Source: Aestuariivivens sediminis (GTDB lineage: Bacteria; Bacteroidota; Bacteroidia; Flavobacteriales; Flavobacteriaceae). Taken from it: a stretch of 64,000 nt of DNA. The position numbers and the translations under genes were made by a program. Location of the stretch: contig NZ_JAKMCP010000001.1 in the NCBI RefSeq assembly GCF_022662105.1, positions 744,001 through 808,000 on the forward strand. The letters run 5' to 3'. Below, one piece after another: positions 9,633-18,161 of this stretch. Position 1 is the first letter of the stretch. Every line of letters begins with the position of its first letter. The notes beneath the pieces were generated by a model. The model made no database searches. It was not told where the DNA came from and saw only the letters and a program-made list of their open reading frames with translations.

Positions 9633-10550
9633 TTGATTTCTAAGACCCACAAAGCTCATATGGCCCTGTTTGGCGCCAATCTTATTTACGGTATTAACTA
9701 TATTGTCGCCAAGGGTATTATGCCCGATAAAATTGGCCCCTCAGCTTTTGTATTTATTCGTCTTTTTTGTGGTACAATCCTGTTTTGGATCGTTAAATCA
9801 TTTATAAAAGAAAAAGTCGATCAAAAAGATATGCTTCGCCTCGTAGTTTGCGGTTTTTTGGGAGCCGCGACTAATCAACTGTTATTTTTTAATGGCCTAA
9901 GCCTTACCTCGCCGGTGGACGCTTCTATAATCATGACCTCGACACCAATATTGGTCTTAATATTTAGTGTTCTTGTTTTAAATGAAAAAATTACTTCCGT
10001 AAAATTATGGGGAACCGCTTTAGCTGCCACAGGTGCTATAGTATTAATTCTGTATGGGAGCCGTCCTCCTGGAACTGGTTCTCTTTTAGGCAATATTCTT
10101 GTGTTTTTAAATACAATGGCTTATGCTCTCTATTTGGTAATCGTTAAACCTCTTATAACAAAGTACAACCCTTTAACCTTAATAAGTTGGATATTTCTAT
10201 TCGGTTTTATTTTTATGCTTCCGTTTGGCTTACATGAATTTATCTCAACAGATGTTAATGCGTTTACCTTGAACACCTTTTTAGCTATTGGATTTGTGGT
10301 TATCTTCACAACTTTTTTTGCATATCTTTTCAATATTTATGCTCTTAAATTTGTGTCGCCCTCAGTGAATAGCAGTTATATCTATTTACAGCCTGTAGTA
10401 AATTTTGTCATTGTGAGTTTATCTTCCTTCCTATTGGTCGATAACACTTATGCACAAGACATCAATTTAGTTAAAATCCTAAGCTGTATTTTGGTTATTT
10501 CCGGTGTCTATTTAGTCAGTAAAACTAAAACAGCCGAAACATCACATTAG
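9633..10550 (+). CDS. EamA/DMT-family transporter
   Basis: About 305 residues with ten predicted membrane helices in two EamA repeats. The first begins LFGANLIYGINYIVAKGIMP, and the second contains ILVFLNTMAYALYLVIVKPL. Members export amino acids or other metabolites, and the substrate is not predictable here. The start is uncertain. The open frame reaches a TTG at 9606, but that codon overlaps a promoter-like TATTTTTG. The TTG at 9633 gives an N-terminus (ISKTHKAHMALFGANLIYG) resembling relatives. The first ATG, at 9660, would give a shorter protein that begins right at helix 1. The gene is divergent from leuS and 87 bases before ftsX. Confidence 0.88.
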   Translation: MISKTHKAHMALFGANLIYGINYIVAKGIMPDKIGPSAFVFIRLFCGTILFWIVKSFIKEKVDQKDMLRLVVCGFLGAATNQLLFFNGLSLTSPVDASIIMTSTPILVLIFSVLVLNEKITSVKLWGTALAATGAIVLILYGSRPPGTGSLLGNILVFLNTMAYALYLVIVKPLITKYNPLTLISWIFLFGFIFMLPFGLHEFISTDVNAFTLNTFLAIGFVVIFTTFFAYLFNIYALKFVSPSVNSSYIYLQPVVNFVIVSLSSFLLVDNTYAQDINLVKILSCILVISGVYLVSKTKTAETSH

Positions 10551-10637
10551 GTAATTACAACAATTCTAAAAGTTTAGACGTTGTAACATGAAAGAAATTG
10601 GAAACTTTATTACTTTTACGCACAAACGCAACATTTT

Positions 10638-11516
10638 ATGAGTTCATCTTTTGAAAGACACCAAAAGCGTCGACTTATTTCTTCCTATTTTTCTGTAGTG
10701 TTGAGTATTGCTCTGGTTCTATTTTTATTGGGTTTGTTGGGCATGTTAGTATTGAATGCCAAAAAAGTGTCAGATCATTTTAAAGAACAGGTGGTGGTGA
10801 CTATATATTTAAAAGATACGGCCAGAGAGGTAGAAACCAATCAGCTTGAAAAAAGTTTGGCAATGGCAGAATATGTAAAATCAACCGAATATGTTTCCAA
10901 GGAGCAGGCCGCCGAATTTATGAAAGCTGAAAATGGGGAGGATTTTATGGATTTTGTAGGCTATAATCCGTTGCAAAATTCGATAGATGTGCATTTGAAA
11001 GCCGATTATGTCACTTCTGAACATCTTGAGATTATAGCAAATGACGCCCTAAGTAAAAATTTTGTTGATGAAGTAACTTATGATAACGATTTGGTTAATT
11101 TAATGAACAATAATGTTAAAAAAATTAGTTTTTGGGTTTTGGTGATCAGTAGTGTTTTTACTTTAATAGCGGTTTTATTGATTAACAGTTCCATCAGGCT
11201 TTCTGTATATTCCAAACGTTTTACCATAAAAACGATGCAAATGGTTGGGGCCACCAAACAATTCATTCGTAGACCTTTTGTTTGGAAAAGTGTTCGCCTG
11301 GGTATCATTGGTGCTTTTTTGGCTTTATTGGGAATGGGAATTGTGCTTTACTATTTAAACAGAACTTTTACCGAATTAGGGTTATTAAACAACCCCATAT
11401 TGGTGGGATTACTTTTTATCCTCATTTTTATATTGGGAATTATAATCACCTGGGTGAGTACACACTTTGCCACACAACGTTTTTTGAATTTAAAGACAGA
11501 TGACCTTTATTATTAG
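10638..11516 (+). CDS. ftsX: cell division protein FtsX
   Basis: A 292-residue FtsX. It has a cytoplasmic N-terminus, TM1 at about 17-39, an extracytoplasmic loop (about 40-165) and three C-terminal helices with MQMVGATKQFIRRPF between TM2 and TM3. FtsX partners the ATPase FtsE and activates cell-wall hydrolases during division. No ftsE is next to it, which is usual in Bacteroidota, where ftsE is encoded elsewhere. It heads the conserved group ftsX-DUF3098-uppP-truB. A TACTTTTA promoter-like box lies about 30 bases upstream. Confidence 0.93.
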   Translation: MSSSFERHQKRRLISSYFSVVLSIALVLFLLGLLGMLVLNAKKVSDHFKEQVVVTIYLKDTAREVETNQLEKSLAMAEYVKSTEYVSKEQAAEFMKAENGEDFMDFVGYNPLQNSIDVHLKADYVTSEHLEIIANDALSKNFVDEVTYDNDLVNLMNNNVKKISFWVLVISSVFTLIAVLLINSSIRLSVYSKRFTIKTMQMVGATKQFIRRPFVWKSVRLGIIGAFLALLGMGIVLYYLNRTFTELGLLNNPILVGLLFILIFILGIIITWVSTHFATQRFLNLKTDDLYY

Positions 11517-11653
11517 TTTTTGTCAATACATTCACAGGATAGGCCTTCCAAAGGAATTATCGAGGTAAAGTTCAATTTTTTAAATATTCTAAGCCCATTA
11601 ACACTTCTATTATAAATAAATCTGTTAATTTGCAAGCCTAGTCATATAAAACT

Positions 11654-11908
11654 ATGGGAGAAAAAAAACGTAAGGAACACTCAAAACCAGCATTTGTATT
11701 TGGTAAGAAGAATTACAGATTCATGTTTATTGGTTTGGCCTGTATTGCCCTGGGATTTATTTTAATGTCTGGCGGTGGTAGCGACGATCCCAACGTTTTT
11801 AATCCTGAAATTTTCTCCTGGCGTCGCATCCGTCTCGCCCCTACTTTAGTACTTATTGGGTTTGGGATTCAGGTTTATACCATTCTTTTGAATCCGGATA
11901 AAAAATAG
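11654..11908 (+). CDS. DUF3098 small membrane protein
   Basis: 84 residues: a basic N-terminus, a PAFVFGKKNYRFMFIGL lead-in to TM1 (about 24-42), a conserved loop VFNPEIFSWRRIRLAP, and TM2 (about 62-78). This is the DUF3098 family, found almost only in Bacteroidota next to ftsX and uppP. Its function is unknown. Location suggests a link to envelope growth or division, but that is inference from neighbourhood only. A near-consensus promoter box (TTAATTTGC) lies about 20 bases upstream of the ATG. Confidence 0.9.
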   Translation: MGEKKRKEHSKPAFVFGKKNYRFMFIGLACIALGFILMSGGGSDDPNVFNPEIFSWRRIRLAPTLVLIGFGIQVYTILLNPDKK

Positions 11909-12033
11909 AGCTTTCCCTTTATGATCATGTTGAAGTGCGGTCCAATTTAGACCGCTAAAAATTGGGATGCCTTTTTGTTCTTTAATGCTGTTTGACATGA
12001 AGGCTTCGACTATATTTCAAAAGATAATTCAAC

Positions 12034-13158
12034 TTAAAATACCTTTTTTGCAAACTCACTTGCCATTTGTTTTATATAATAATAAGTGTTTTCCATGGCA
12101 TCATCTAGATTTTTGGCATAATTCATTACTGCATCAATATAGTGTATTCCAAGATGTTTTGTGGCCATGCGATTTAATTCTACGACACCACAAAATGCAG
12201 CAAGTTTAATTTGTTTCGAATTTGCCGACGTCCTTACCCCCTGTATGGTTTTTCCCGATAAGGTTTGTAAATCTAACTTGCCTTCACCCGTAATAATCCA
12301 ATCGGCATCTTTTATGGACTCATCAAAACATGCGAGGTCCTTTATCAGTTCAATTCCCGATTGTAAAGTGCCATTTAAAAAAACTTTTGACGCCACGCCC
12401 ATGCCTCCAGCCGCTCCGGCACCTTCAATAGATTGGACGTCCACATTAAATTGTCGCTTTAGAACCCTGGAAAACTGTTGCAGGCCGTGATCCAACATTT
12501 TAACCTCATCTAAGGTTGCCCCTTTTTGTTTCGCATAAACTTTTGCCGCACCATATTCACCATATAGCGGATTGGTAACATCACAAGCTATTTTAAAGTT
12601 AATTGTATGTAATTTTGAGTCTACATTAGTTGAATCAACTTTGTTAACCAAGAATAAGTTAGCTCCTATTGGCTTAAGTTCATTATTAGATTTATCCAGA
12701 AAACGATAACCTAATGCCATTGCCATTCCCATACCGCAATCGTTGGTTGCACTTCCCCCTATTCCCAACAGAATTTTGTTTGCCCCTCGTTCCATGGCAT
12801 CCCGTATCAATTCCCCCGTTCCAAGAGAGGTAGCATTTTTACAGTCAAATTCTTCCGGCTTTAGAATCTTCAACCCCGATGCTTCGGCCATTTCAATAAA
12901 GGCTGTGTTTGTTTTTTCTGCATACAGATAGGATGCCGTAACCGGTTGAAAAAAAGGATTGTTTACCTGAACCTGTATGGGTTCACCTTTTAAATAATAA
13001 TTCACGACTTCAATAGTACCATCACCTCCATCAGCTAGAGGCAATTTTATAACATCGACATCTGAAATCACAGTACGAATACCATCTTCAACAGCTTCAC
13101 AAAATTGAAGTCCTGTTATAGAGCCTTTAAACTTATCGGGAGCCAGTACAAATCGCAT
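12034..13158 (-). CDS. glycerate kinase (GlxK/GarK type)
   Basis: A 374-residue type-II fold glycerate kinase that phosphorylates D-glycerate to 2- or 3-phosphoglycerate. The family N-terminus LAPDKFKGSITG is complete. LADGGDGT, LLGIGGSATNDCGMGMA and GAGAAGGMG (substrate and nucleotide loops) are present, followed by WIITGEGKLDLQTLSGKT near the C-terminus. It is divergent from a GntP-family permease with only 45 bases between starts. The two genes form a small glycerate (or gluconate-like acid) uptake and activation unit inserted, against the direction of transcription, in the ftsX-DUF3098-uppP-truB group. The enzyme appears intact. Confidence 0.93.
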   Translation of the reverse strand: MRFVLAPDKFKGSITGLQFCEAVEDGIRTVISDVDVIKLPLADGGDGTIEVVNYYLKGEPIQVQVNNPFFQPVTASYLYAEKTNTAFIEMAEASGLKILKPEEFDCKNATSLGTGELIRDAMERGANKILLGIGGSATNDCGMGMAMALGYRFLDKSNNELKPIGANLFLVNKVDSTNVDSKLHTINFKIACDVTNPLYGEYGAAKVYAKQKGATLDEVKMLDHGLQQFSRVLKRQFNVDVQSIEGAGAAGGMGVASKVFLNGTLQSGIELIKDLACFDESIKDADWIITGEGKLDLQTLSGKTIQGVRTSANSKQIKLAAFCGVVELNRMATKHLGIHYIDAVMNYAKNLDDAMENTYYYIKQMASEFAKKVF

Positions 13159-13203
13159 TGATCATATTTATTAGTACTTTTAGTCCTGTCAAATATAGGA
13201 AAT

Positions 13204-14538
13204 ATGAAGATCTTAATTGCATTAGTGATGGTTGTAATAGTGATGGTGGTGGCAGCCTCAAAGTACAAATTTCATCCGTTCTTGTCGTTATTGTTAGCTG
13301 CCATCGTCATGGGATTTGTTGGTGGACTAAACGAAGAAGAAATAATAACTTCCATAACGTCGGGTTTTGGTAAAACTTTAGGAAGCATAGGCATTATCAT
13401 TGCTTTTGGATCCATTATTGGTGCTTATTTAGAAAAAAGTGGAAGTGCCAAAACCATGGCGCATTGGGTATTAAAAACCATTGGAAAAAGTCGCTCGATT
13501 TTAGCCATGAATATCACTGGCTTTATTGTTTCGATACCCGTCTATTGCGATTCTGGATTTATCATTTTGTCTTCATTAAACAAAGCGATAAGTAAACACA
13601 CCAAAATACCTGTTATAGTTTTAGGGGTTTCATTGGCTGCAGGTTTGTATACAGCACATGTTTTTGTGCCTCCAACACCAGGTCCACTAGCCGCCACTGC
13701 CGCATTAAATGCGAATTTAGGTTTGGTTATTCTTTTGGGACTTATTGTGGCGTTTCCGGTATCATTAGTCGGTTACTTTTGGGCTAAATATGTGCAGAAA
13801 CACTTCATAGACATTCCTGATGATGCGGATAAAAATAATACGCTTTCAAACTCTAAAACAGAAAACTCATCTCATACGATACCCGCATTTTTACCAATAC
13901 TAATCCCGATCATTTTAATTGCTTTAAAATCGCTTTCGGAATTACCGGCACAGCCGTTTGGTGAGGGTATGGTTTCAAAACTTGTGAACTTTTTAGGGAA
14001 TCCTTTAATGGCTTTATTAATTGGGGTCTTTCTTTCCTTTAAATTAAAACCTAAGGTAAAAGAAGCTACTCATTACCATTGGGTGACAAGTGGTTTAAAA
14101 GAAGCAGGTATTATTATCTTAATTACTGGTGCTGGTGGTGCTTTTGGTGCTGTTTTACAAGCAACTGCCATTGGTGATATTATTGGAAATACTTTTTCTG
14201 ATTTTAATTTAGGGCTCTTTTTGCCCTTTTTAATTGCTGCGGTTTTAAAGACATCACAGGGATCTTCGACTGTTTCTATAATTACTACCGCTGCCATTAT
14301 GGCTCCCATATTAGAATCGTTTGGGCTAAATTCCTCATTAGGAAGAGCATTAACCGTACTCGCTATAGGTGCAGGATCAATGACCGTGTCTCATTTAAAT
14401 GATAGCTTTTTTTGGGTAGTCGCACAATTTTCAGGAATGGACACCTCAACCGCATTAAAAACGCAAACCATTTCTACCCTGTTTTTGGGTGTTTTTGGAA
14501 TTTTTATAATTATGATCATCGGTTGGATTTTCATTTGA
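13204..14538 (+). CDS. GntP-family organic acid:H+ symporter (probable glycerate/gluconate permease)
   Basis: A 444-residue membrane protein of the GntP family, with about 12 hydrophobic segments. Family motifs are visible: FGKTLGSIGIIIAFGSIIG, VPPTPGPLAA and GAGSMTVSHLNDSFFW. Members import gluconate, glycerate, fructuronate or D-serine. The glycerate kinase gene reads away from it across a 45-base gap, so glycerate is the best substrate guess. The shared gap holds a TACTTTTA sequence that could be the promoter on the plus strand. No regulator gene is nearby. Confidence 0.92.
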   Translation: MKILIALVMVVIVMVVAASKYKFHPFLSLLLAAIVMGFVGGLNEEEIITSITSGFGKTLGSIGIIIAFGSIIGAYLEKSGSAKTMAHWVLKTIGKSRSILAMNITGFIVSIPVYCDSGFIILSSLNKAISKHTKIPVIVLGVSLAAGLYTAHVFVPPTPGPLAATAALNANLGLVILLGLIVAFPVSLVGYFWAKYVQKHFIDIPDDADKNNTLSNSKTENSSHTIPAFLPILIPIILIALKSLSELPAQPFGEGMVSKLVNFLGNPLMALLIGVFLSFKLKPKVKEATHYHWVTSGLKEAGIIILITGAGGAFGAVLQATAIGDIIGNTFSDFNLGLFLPFLIAAVLKTSQGSSTVSIITTAAIMAPILESFGLNSSLGRALTVLAIGAGSMTVSHLNDSFFWVVAQFSGMDTSTALKTQTISTLFLGVFGIFIIMIIGWIFI

Positions 14539-14583
14539 TCCCATTTTTATAATTTCTCATTATGTTTACAAAACCTTATTAGC

Positions 14584-14591
14584 TATTTTTG
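14584..14591 (+). promoter_or_regulatory. Bacteroidota -7 promoter box (TATTTTTG) abutting uppP
   Basis: A perfect TAnnTTTG match ends four bases before the uppP ATG at 14596. If this is the real box, transcription starts at or within a base or two of the ATG, which implies a leaderless mRNA. Confidence 0.5.
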
Positions 14592-14595
14592 CGCC

Positions 14596-15390
14596 ATGGA
14601 TATAATTGATTCGATCATTCTCGGTATTTTACAAGGACTAACGGAATTTTTACCCGTCTCATCTAGTGGACATTTAGAGCTTGGTAAGGCCATTTTGGGG
14701 GATCAATCGGTCCCGGAAGAAAGTTTACTTTTCACGGTGGTATTGCATTTCGCAACAGCTCTAAGTACCATTGTTGTGTTTAGAAAAGATATTTATCAAC
14801 TTATAAGAGGTGCCTTAAATTTTAATTGGAACGCCGATTTAAAATTTTTTGTAAAGATTGCTGTTTCAATGATTCCTGCTGTAGTTGTGGGTCTTTTTTT
14901 TGAAAATCAATTAGAGCAGCTTTTTGGTGGAAATATCTTTCTGGTTGGCTGGATGCTAATGGTAACAGCCATGCTTTTATTTTTGGCCGATAAAGCTAAA
15001 AACACCAACAAACCGGTATCCTTTAAAAATGCTTTTGTAATTGGAGTTTCGCAAGCTGTTGCCATGCTTCCCGGAATTTCAAGATCTGGGGCAACAATAT
15101 CAACCTCCGTGCTATTGGGTAATGACAAAACCAAAGCTGCCCGTTTTTCATTTTTAATGGTAGTTCCACTCATATTTGGTAAGATTGCAAAAGATATTTT
15201 GAGTGGAGATATTTCAACCGAAAGTCAAAATTTCACCGCCCTGTCCATTGGCTTTATTGCTGCGTTTATTTCTGGGCTTTTTGCGTGTACCTGGATGATA
15301 GCCTTAGTTAAAAAAAGTAAACTAAGTTACTTTGCGGCATATTGTCTTGTTGTCGGTTTAATTGCTGTTTGGATTTCATGGATAAACTGA
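14596..15390 (+). CDS. uppP: undecaprenyl-diphosphatase
   Basis: A 264-residue integral membrane phosphatase that recycles undecaprenyl pyrophosphate to the monophosphate carrier for cell-wall synthesis. Both catalytic motifs are present: LTEFLPVSSSGHLELG at about 15-30, with the conserved glutamate and serines, and PGISRSGATIST at about 155-166 with the catalytic arginine. About seven to eight membrane helices are predicted. The start codon is fixed by family sequence (MDIIDSIILGILQG) and sits directly behind a promoter box. truB follows after 15 bases, so the two are co-transcribed. Confidence 0.95.
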   Translation: MDIIDSIILGILQGLTEFLPVSSSGHLELGKAILGDQSVPEESLLFTVVLHFATALSTIVVFRKDIYQLIRGALNFNWNADLKFFVKIAVSMIPAVVVGLFFENQLEQLFGGNIFLVGWMLMVTAMLLFLADKAKNTNKPVSFKNAFVIGVSQAVAMLPGISRSGATISTSVLLGNDKTKAARFSFLMVVPLIFGKIAKDILSGDISTESQNFTALSIGFIAAFISGLFACTWMIALVKKSKLSYFAAYCLVVGLIAVWISWIN

Positions 15391-15405
15391 TATAGATCTT
15401 GTTTT

Positions 15406-16122
15406 ATGCTTACTAAAGACGACTACCTTTCTGGACAACTAGTGCTTATCGATAAGCCGTTGAACTGGACCTCCTTTCAAGTAGTCAATAAATTACGTTG
15501 GGAAATTAAGCACGCCTTCAACCTTAAAAAACTAAAAGTGGGACATGCAGGAACTTTAGATCCTCTTGCCACCGGACTTTTACTGATTTGTACTGGTAAG
15601 ATGACCAAGCAAATTTATGTATTTCAATCTCAAGTAAAAGAATACACAGGCACCTTTACCATAGGCAGTACAACGCCATCATTCGATTTAGAGACCGGTA
15701 TAAATAAAAACTTTCCCACCTCACATATTACAGAAGAATTGATTCATAAAACCGCAGAGCAATTTGTTGGAGACATAGAACAATTGCCTCCGGTGTATTC
15801 TGCCGTGAAAAAAGATGGTAAACGCTTGTACGAATTTGCAAGAGCCAATGAAGCCGTAGAAATCAATCCGCGAATAGTCAACATTTCAGCATTTGATATT
15901 CTAAACATTGATAGACATACCGGACTCAATACTGCCGCATTGAATGTCGATTTTAGAGTAGTATGCAGCAAAGGTACTTATATACGTTCACTTGCGAATG
16001 ACTTTGGTAAAGCCTTAGAATCTGGAGCACATTTATCGGCTTTACGACGTACCAAAATAGGTGATTTTAAAGTGGAGGAAGCGGCCCCGATAAATGTGTT
16101 TATAGATACCCTAAAAGGCTAA
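15406..16122 (+). CDS. truB: tRNA pseudouridine(55) synthase TruB
   Basis: 238 residues. It converts U55 of elongator tRNAs to pseudouridine. The catalytic aspartate is D52 in GHAGTLDPLATGLL. LPPVYSAVKKDGKRLYE and CSKGTYIRSLANDFG are the other family motifs. The protein is shorter than E. coli TruB because it lacks most of the C-terminal PUA-type domain, as is usual in Bacteroidota. It follows uppP by 15 bases and is probably on the same transcript. A TonB-like gene follows 53 bases later. Confidence 0.95.
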   Translation: MLTKDDYLSGQLVLIDKPLNWTSFQVVNKLRWEIKHAFNLKKLKVGHAGTLDPLATGLLLICTGKMTKQIYVFQSQVKEYTGTFTIGSTTPSFDLETGINKNFPTSHITEELIHKTAEQFVGDIEQLPPVYSAVKKDGKRLYEFARANEAVEINPRIVNISAFDILNIDRHTGLNTAALNVDFRVVCSKGTYIRSLANDFGKALESGAHLSALRRTKIGDFKVEEAAPINVFIDTLKG

Positions 16123-16175
16123 AATGCATTATTTTACGTATATTGGCTTACAAAACCAAATCATAATAATGCGAT

Positions 16176-16892
16176 TTGCACCTAACAGATCAACATAAAG
16201 CCCTGCTTATAACGTTTCTTATTTCTGGAACCGTTGTCCTCTCTGTCTTCAATTTGAGCCTTAAAAAACAAAATGAACGTGTGGCTGAAAGTTATTATAT
16301 GATTGAACCTGAGGAAGAACTTACTGAAGAAGAAATTAAAATCCTTGAAGCTATTGAAAGGCTTAATGCTTCTAAAGCCGAAACCAATCAGGCCTTTAAT
16401 GAATCCCAAGAAAGTAAACAGTTTGCACAGGCCTATAAACCTATTGCTCCACCCGAAGATTACGTGCCCAAAACCAACAGTCACACCGAAGGCCCTAACA
16501 CAGCTTCTAAAAACTATGAGGAAACTGAAGACTCAAAATTAAAGGATGAGGAGATTTCAAAATTCAGTAAGGTGAAAGACCTCCTCAAACAACAACAGGA
16601 TAATAGTAACAATGCAAAAAGCACTATTAGTTTTTCGTTAAAAGACCGCAGTAAAGTTTACATCCCAATACCGGTATACTTATGTGAAGTTGATGGTAAA
16701 ATTGTAGTAAATATTACCGTTAACGCTGAAGGGAACGTAACTGATACCTACGTTAATTCCTCTTCGAATTCAAGCAATCAATGTCTAATTGATCACGCAA
16801 TAGAATATGCTAAAGAATCCATATTTAGTGCCGATCCCAATAAAGCGTCCCAAATAGGCTCTATTACTTTTTATTTTATAGGCAAAAATTAG
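16176..16892 (+). CDS. TonB-like periplasmic protein (energy-transducer type)
   Basis: 238 residues: one N-terminal membrane helix (about 8-27), an acidic, probably coiled segment (EEELTEEEIKILEAIERL, about 47-64), a Pro/Ser/Lys-rich linker, and a C-terminal beta-alpha-beta domain (about 150-237). That domain has the GKIVVNITVNAEGNVTDTYV pattern of TonB C-terminal domains. The start is TTG at 16176. An in-frame stop lies two codons upstream and no ATG is available before the membrane helix. Two cysteines (in LCEVDG and NQCLID) could form a periplasmic disulfide. It is conserved behind truB in flavobacteria. The substrate receptor is unknown. Its 3' end overlaps the convergent thioredoxin-fold gene by 17 bases. 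Confidence 0.85.
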   Translation: MHLTDQHKALLITFLISGTVVLSVFNLSLKKQNERVAESYYMIEPEEELTEEEIKILEAIERLNASKAETNQAFNESQESKQFAQAYKPIAPPEDYVPKTNSHTEGPNTASKNYEETEDSKLKDEEISKFSKVKDLLKQQQDNSNNAKSTISFSLKDRSKVYIPIPVYLCEVDGKIVVNITVNAEGNVTDTYVNSSSNSSNQCLIDHAIEYAKESIFSADPNKASQIGSITFYFIGKN

Positions 16893-17493
16893 AGGAAGTT
16901 TCACAAAGCATTTCTGTAATATCATCCAAGATATTTTTACCCTTGTCTTTATTATACCAATGCTGTAAATCTTCTTTAAAATCGGGTGTTAGCTTACCGT
17001 TTTTGGAAATAAATCGATTAACAAAATAAGTTGCTTCACTTGGTCGAGGACCATAGGTACTTAACACCTTGCCTGAAGCATCGTCAATCATTATAAGTTT
17101 AGGAATAGATCTGTTTCCATAGGTTAAAAAAGCATCCATAAGCTCTGGATTCTCATCTCTCAAAACAAACCTTAAATCAATGTTATTATTTATCTGTGCT
17201 ATTTTATTTAATACCGGATTAATATGAGCCGAATCCCCACACCAGCTTTCACTTATAACTAACCAGGTCACTTTTTCCTGAAATGAATTGATACGTTCAA
17301 TGGTCTCTTCTGAAAGTTCAATGGTTTTATCCCAACGTTTCATTCGCCTATCATTAAGCTTAGTGAATTGGATATTAGATTCTGTTTTTTGAAGTCCACT
17401 TGTTGAATTATCTATTGCCAATTGTCTCACTAAATCCCTGTAGGTTTCGTAAGACATACTCTTACCTAGGCTTTTTGCTAATAGTGCATCCAT
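16876..17493 (-). CDS. thioredoxin-fold protein with WCGDS active site
   Basis: 205 residues, no signal peptide, so probably cytoplasmic. A long helical N-terminus (about 1-75) precedes a thioredoxin domain whose motif is WCGDS (84-88). The second, resolving cysteine of CxxC is replaced by Ser, leaving one redox cysteine. The cis-proline region is in NRSIPKLIMID. Single-cysteine thioredoxins of this WCGD type are frequent in Bacteroidota. They may act as monothiol reductases or have a non-redox role. The 3' end overlaps the convergent TonB-like gene. Confidence 0.88.
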   Translation of the reverse strand: MDALLAKSLGKSMSYETYRDLVRQLAIDNSTSGLQKTESNIQFTKLNDRRMKRWDKTIELSEETIERINSFQEKVTWLVISESWCGDSAHINPVLNKIAQINNNIDLRFVLRDENPELMDAFLTYGNRSIPKLIMIDDASGKVLSTYGPRPSEATYFVNRFISKNGKLTPDFKEDLQHWYNKDKGKNILDDITEMLCETSSNFCL

Positions 17494-17586
17494 TATTTTT
17501 TGAATTGATTAAAACAAATTTAATATCTTGCCCTAACCTATAAGATGATATTTATCATGCTTTAAGCATTTACATCACTAAATTCT

Positions 17587-18153
17587 ATGAGTTCAAAACA
17601 CAAATGCGGCTGGTGCCTCGGAGACCCGCTATATGAAGCATACCATGATAAAGAATGGGGCGTTCCCGTATTCGATGATTCAACATTGTTCGAATTTTTA
17701 ACTTTGGAAACCTTTCAGGCAGGTTTAAGTTGGATTACTGTTTTACGCAAACGGGAAAACTTTAGAGAAGCTTTTGATGGTTTTAATTACAAAATAATTG
17801 CCGGATATAAACCTCCCAAAATAGATGCTTTGTTACTTAATCCAAACATCATAAGAAACAAACTTAAAATACAAGCTACGGTTACCAATGCTCAGGCTTT
17901 TTTAAAAATTCAAGAGGAATTTGGTAGCTTTAGTGATTATATTTGGGGATTTATAGATGGGAAGCCCATAAAAAATGTTTTAAAAAGCCATAAAGATGCG
18001 CCTGCCAACACGCCTCTGAGTGACACTATTAGCAAAGATTTAAAACAACGGGGTTTCAAATTTGTTGGAACCACTGTAGTTTATGCCCATATGCAAGCCA
18101 CGGGTATGGTAAATGATCATGAAATAGGATGTTTTAGATATAATGAGGTGTGA
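17587..18153 (+). CDS. tag: DNA-3-methyladenine glycosylase I
   Basis: A 188-residue HhH-type glycosylase that excises 3-methyladenine from alkylated DNA. All four expected zinc ligands are visible: C7 in KCGWC, H20 in YHDKEWGVP, and His and Cys in NDHEIGCF at the C-terminus. The aromatic substrate pocket segment ETFQAGLSWITVL (about 46-58) is intact. It stands alone on the plus strand. The convergent oxidoreductase gene ends 8 bases past its stop. Confidence 0.95.
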   Translation: MSSKHKCGWCLGDPLYEAYHDKEWGVPVFDDSTLFEFLTLETFQAGLSWITVLRKRENFREAFDGFNYKIIAGYKPPKIDALLLNPNIIRNKLKIQATVTNAQAFLKIQEEFGSFSDYIWGFIDGKPIKNVLKSHKDAPANTPLSDTISKDLKQRGFKFVGTTVVYAHMQATGMVNDHEIGCFRYNEV

Positions 18154-18161
18154 TTGTTTCA

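Noticed and set aside
11937-11955. GCGGTC/GACCGC inverted repeat after the DUF3098 gene as terminator
   Set aside because: No T-run follows directly, and an alternative pairing with the nearby TCCAATTT/AAATTGGGA is equally good, so no function can be claimed.
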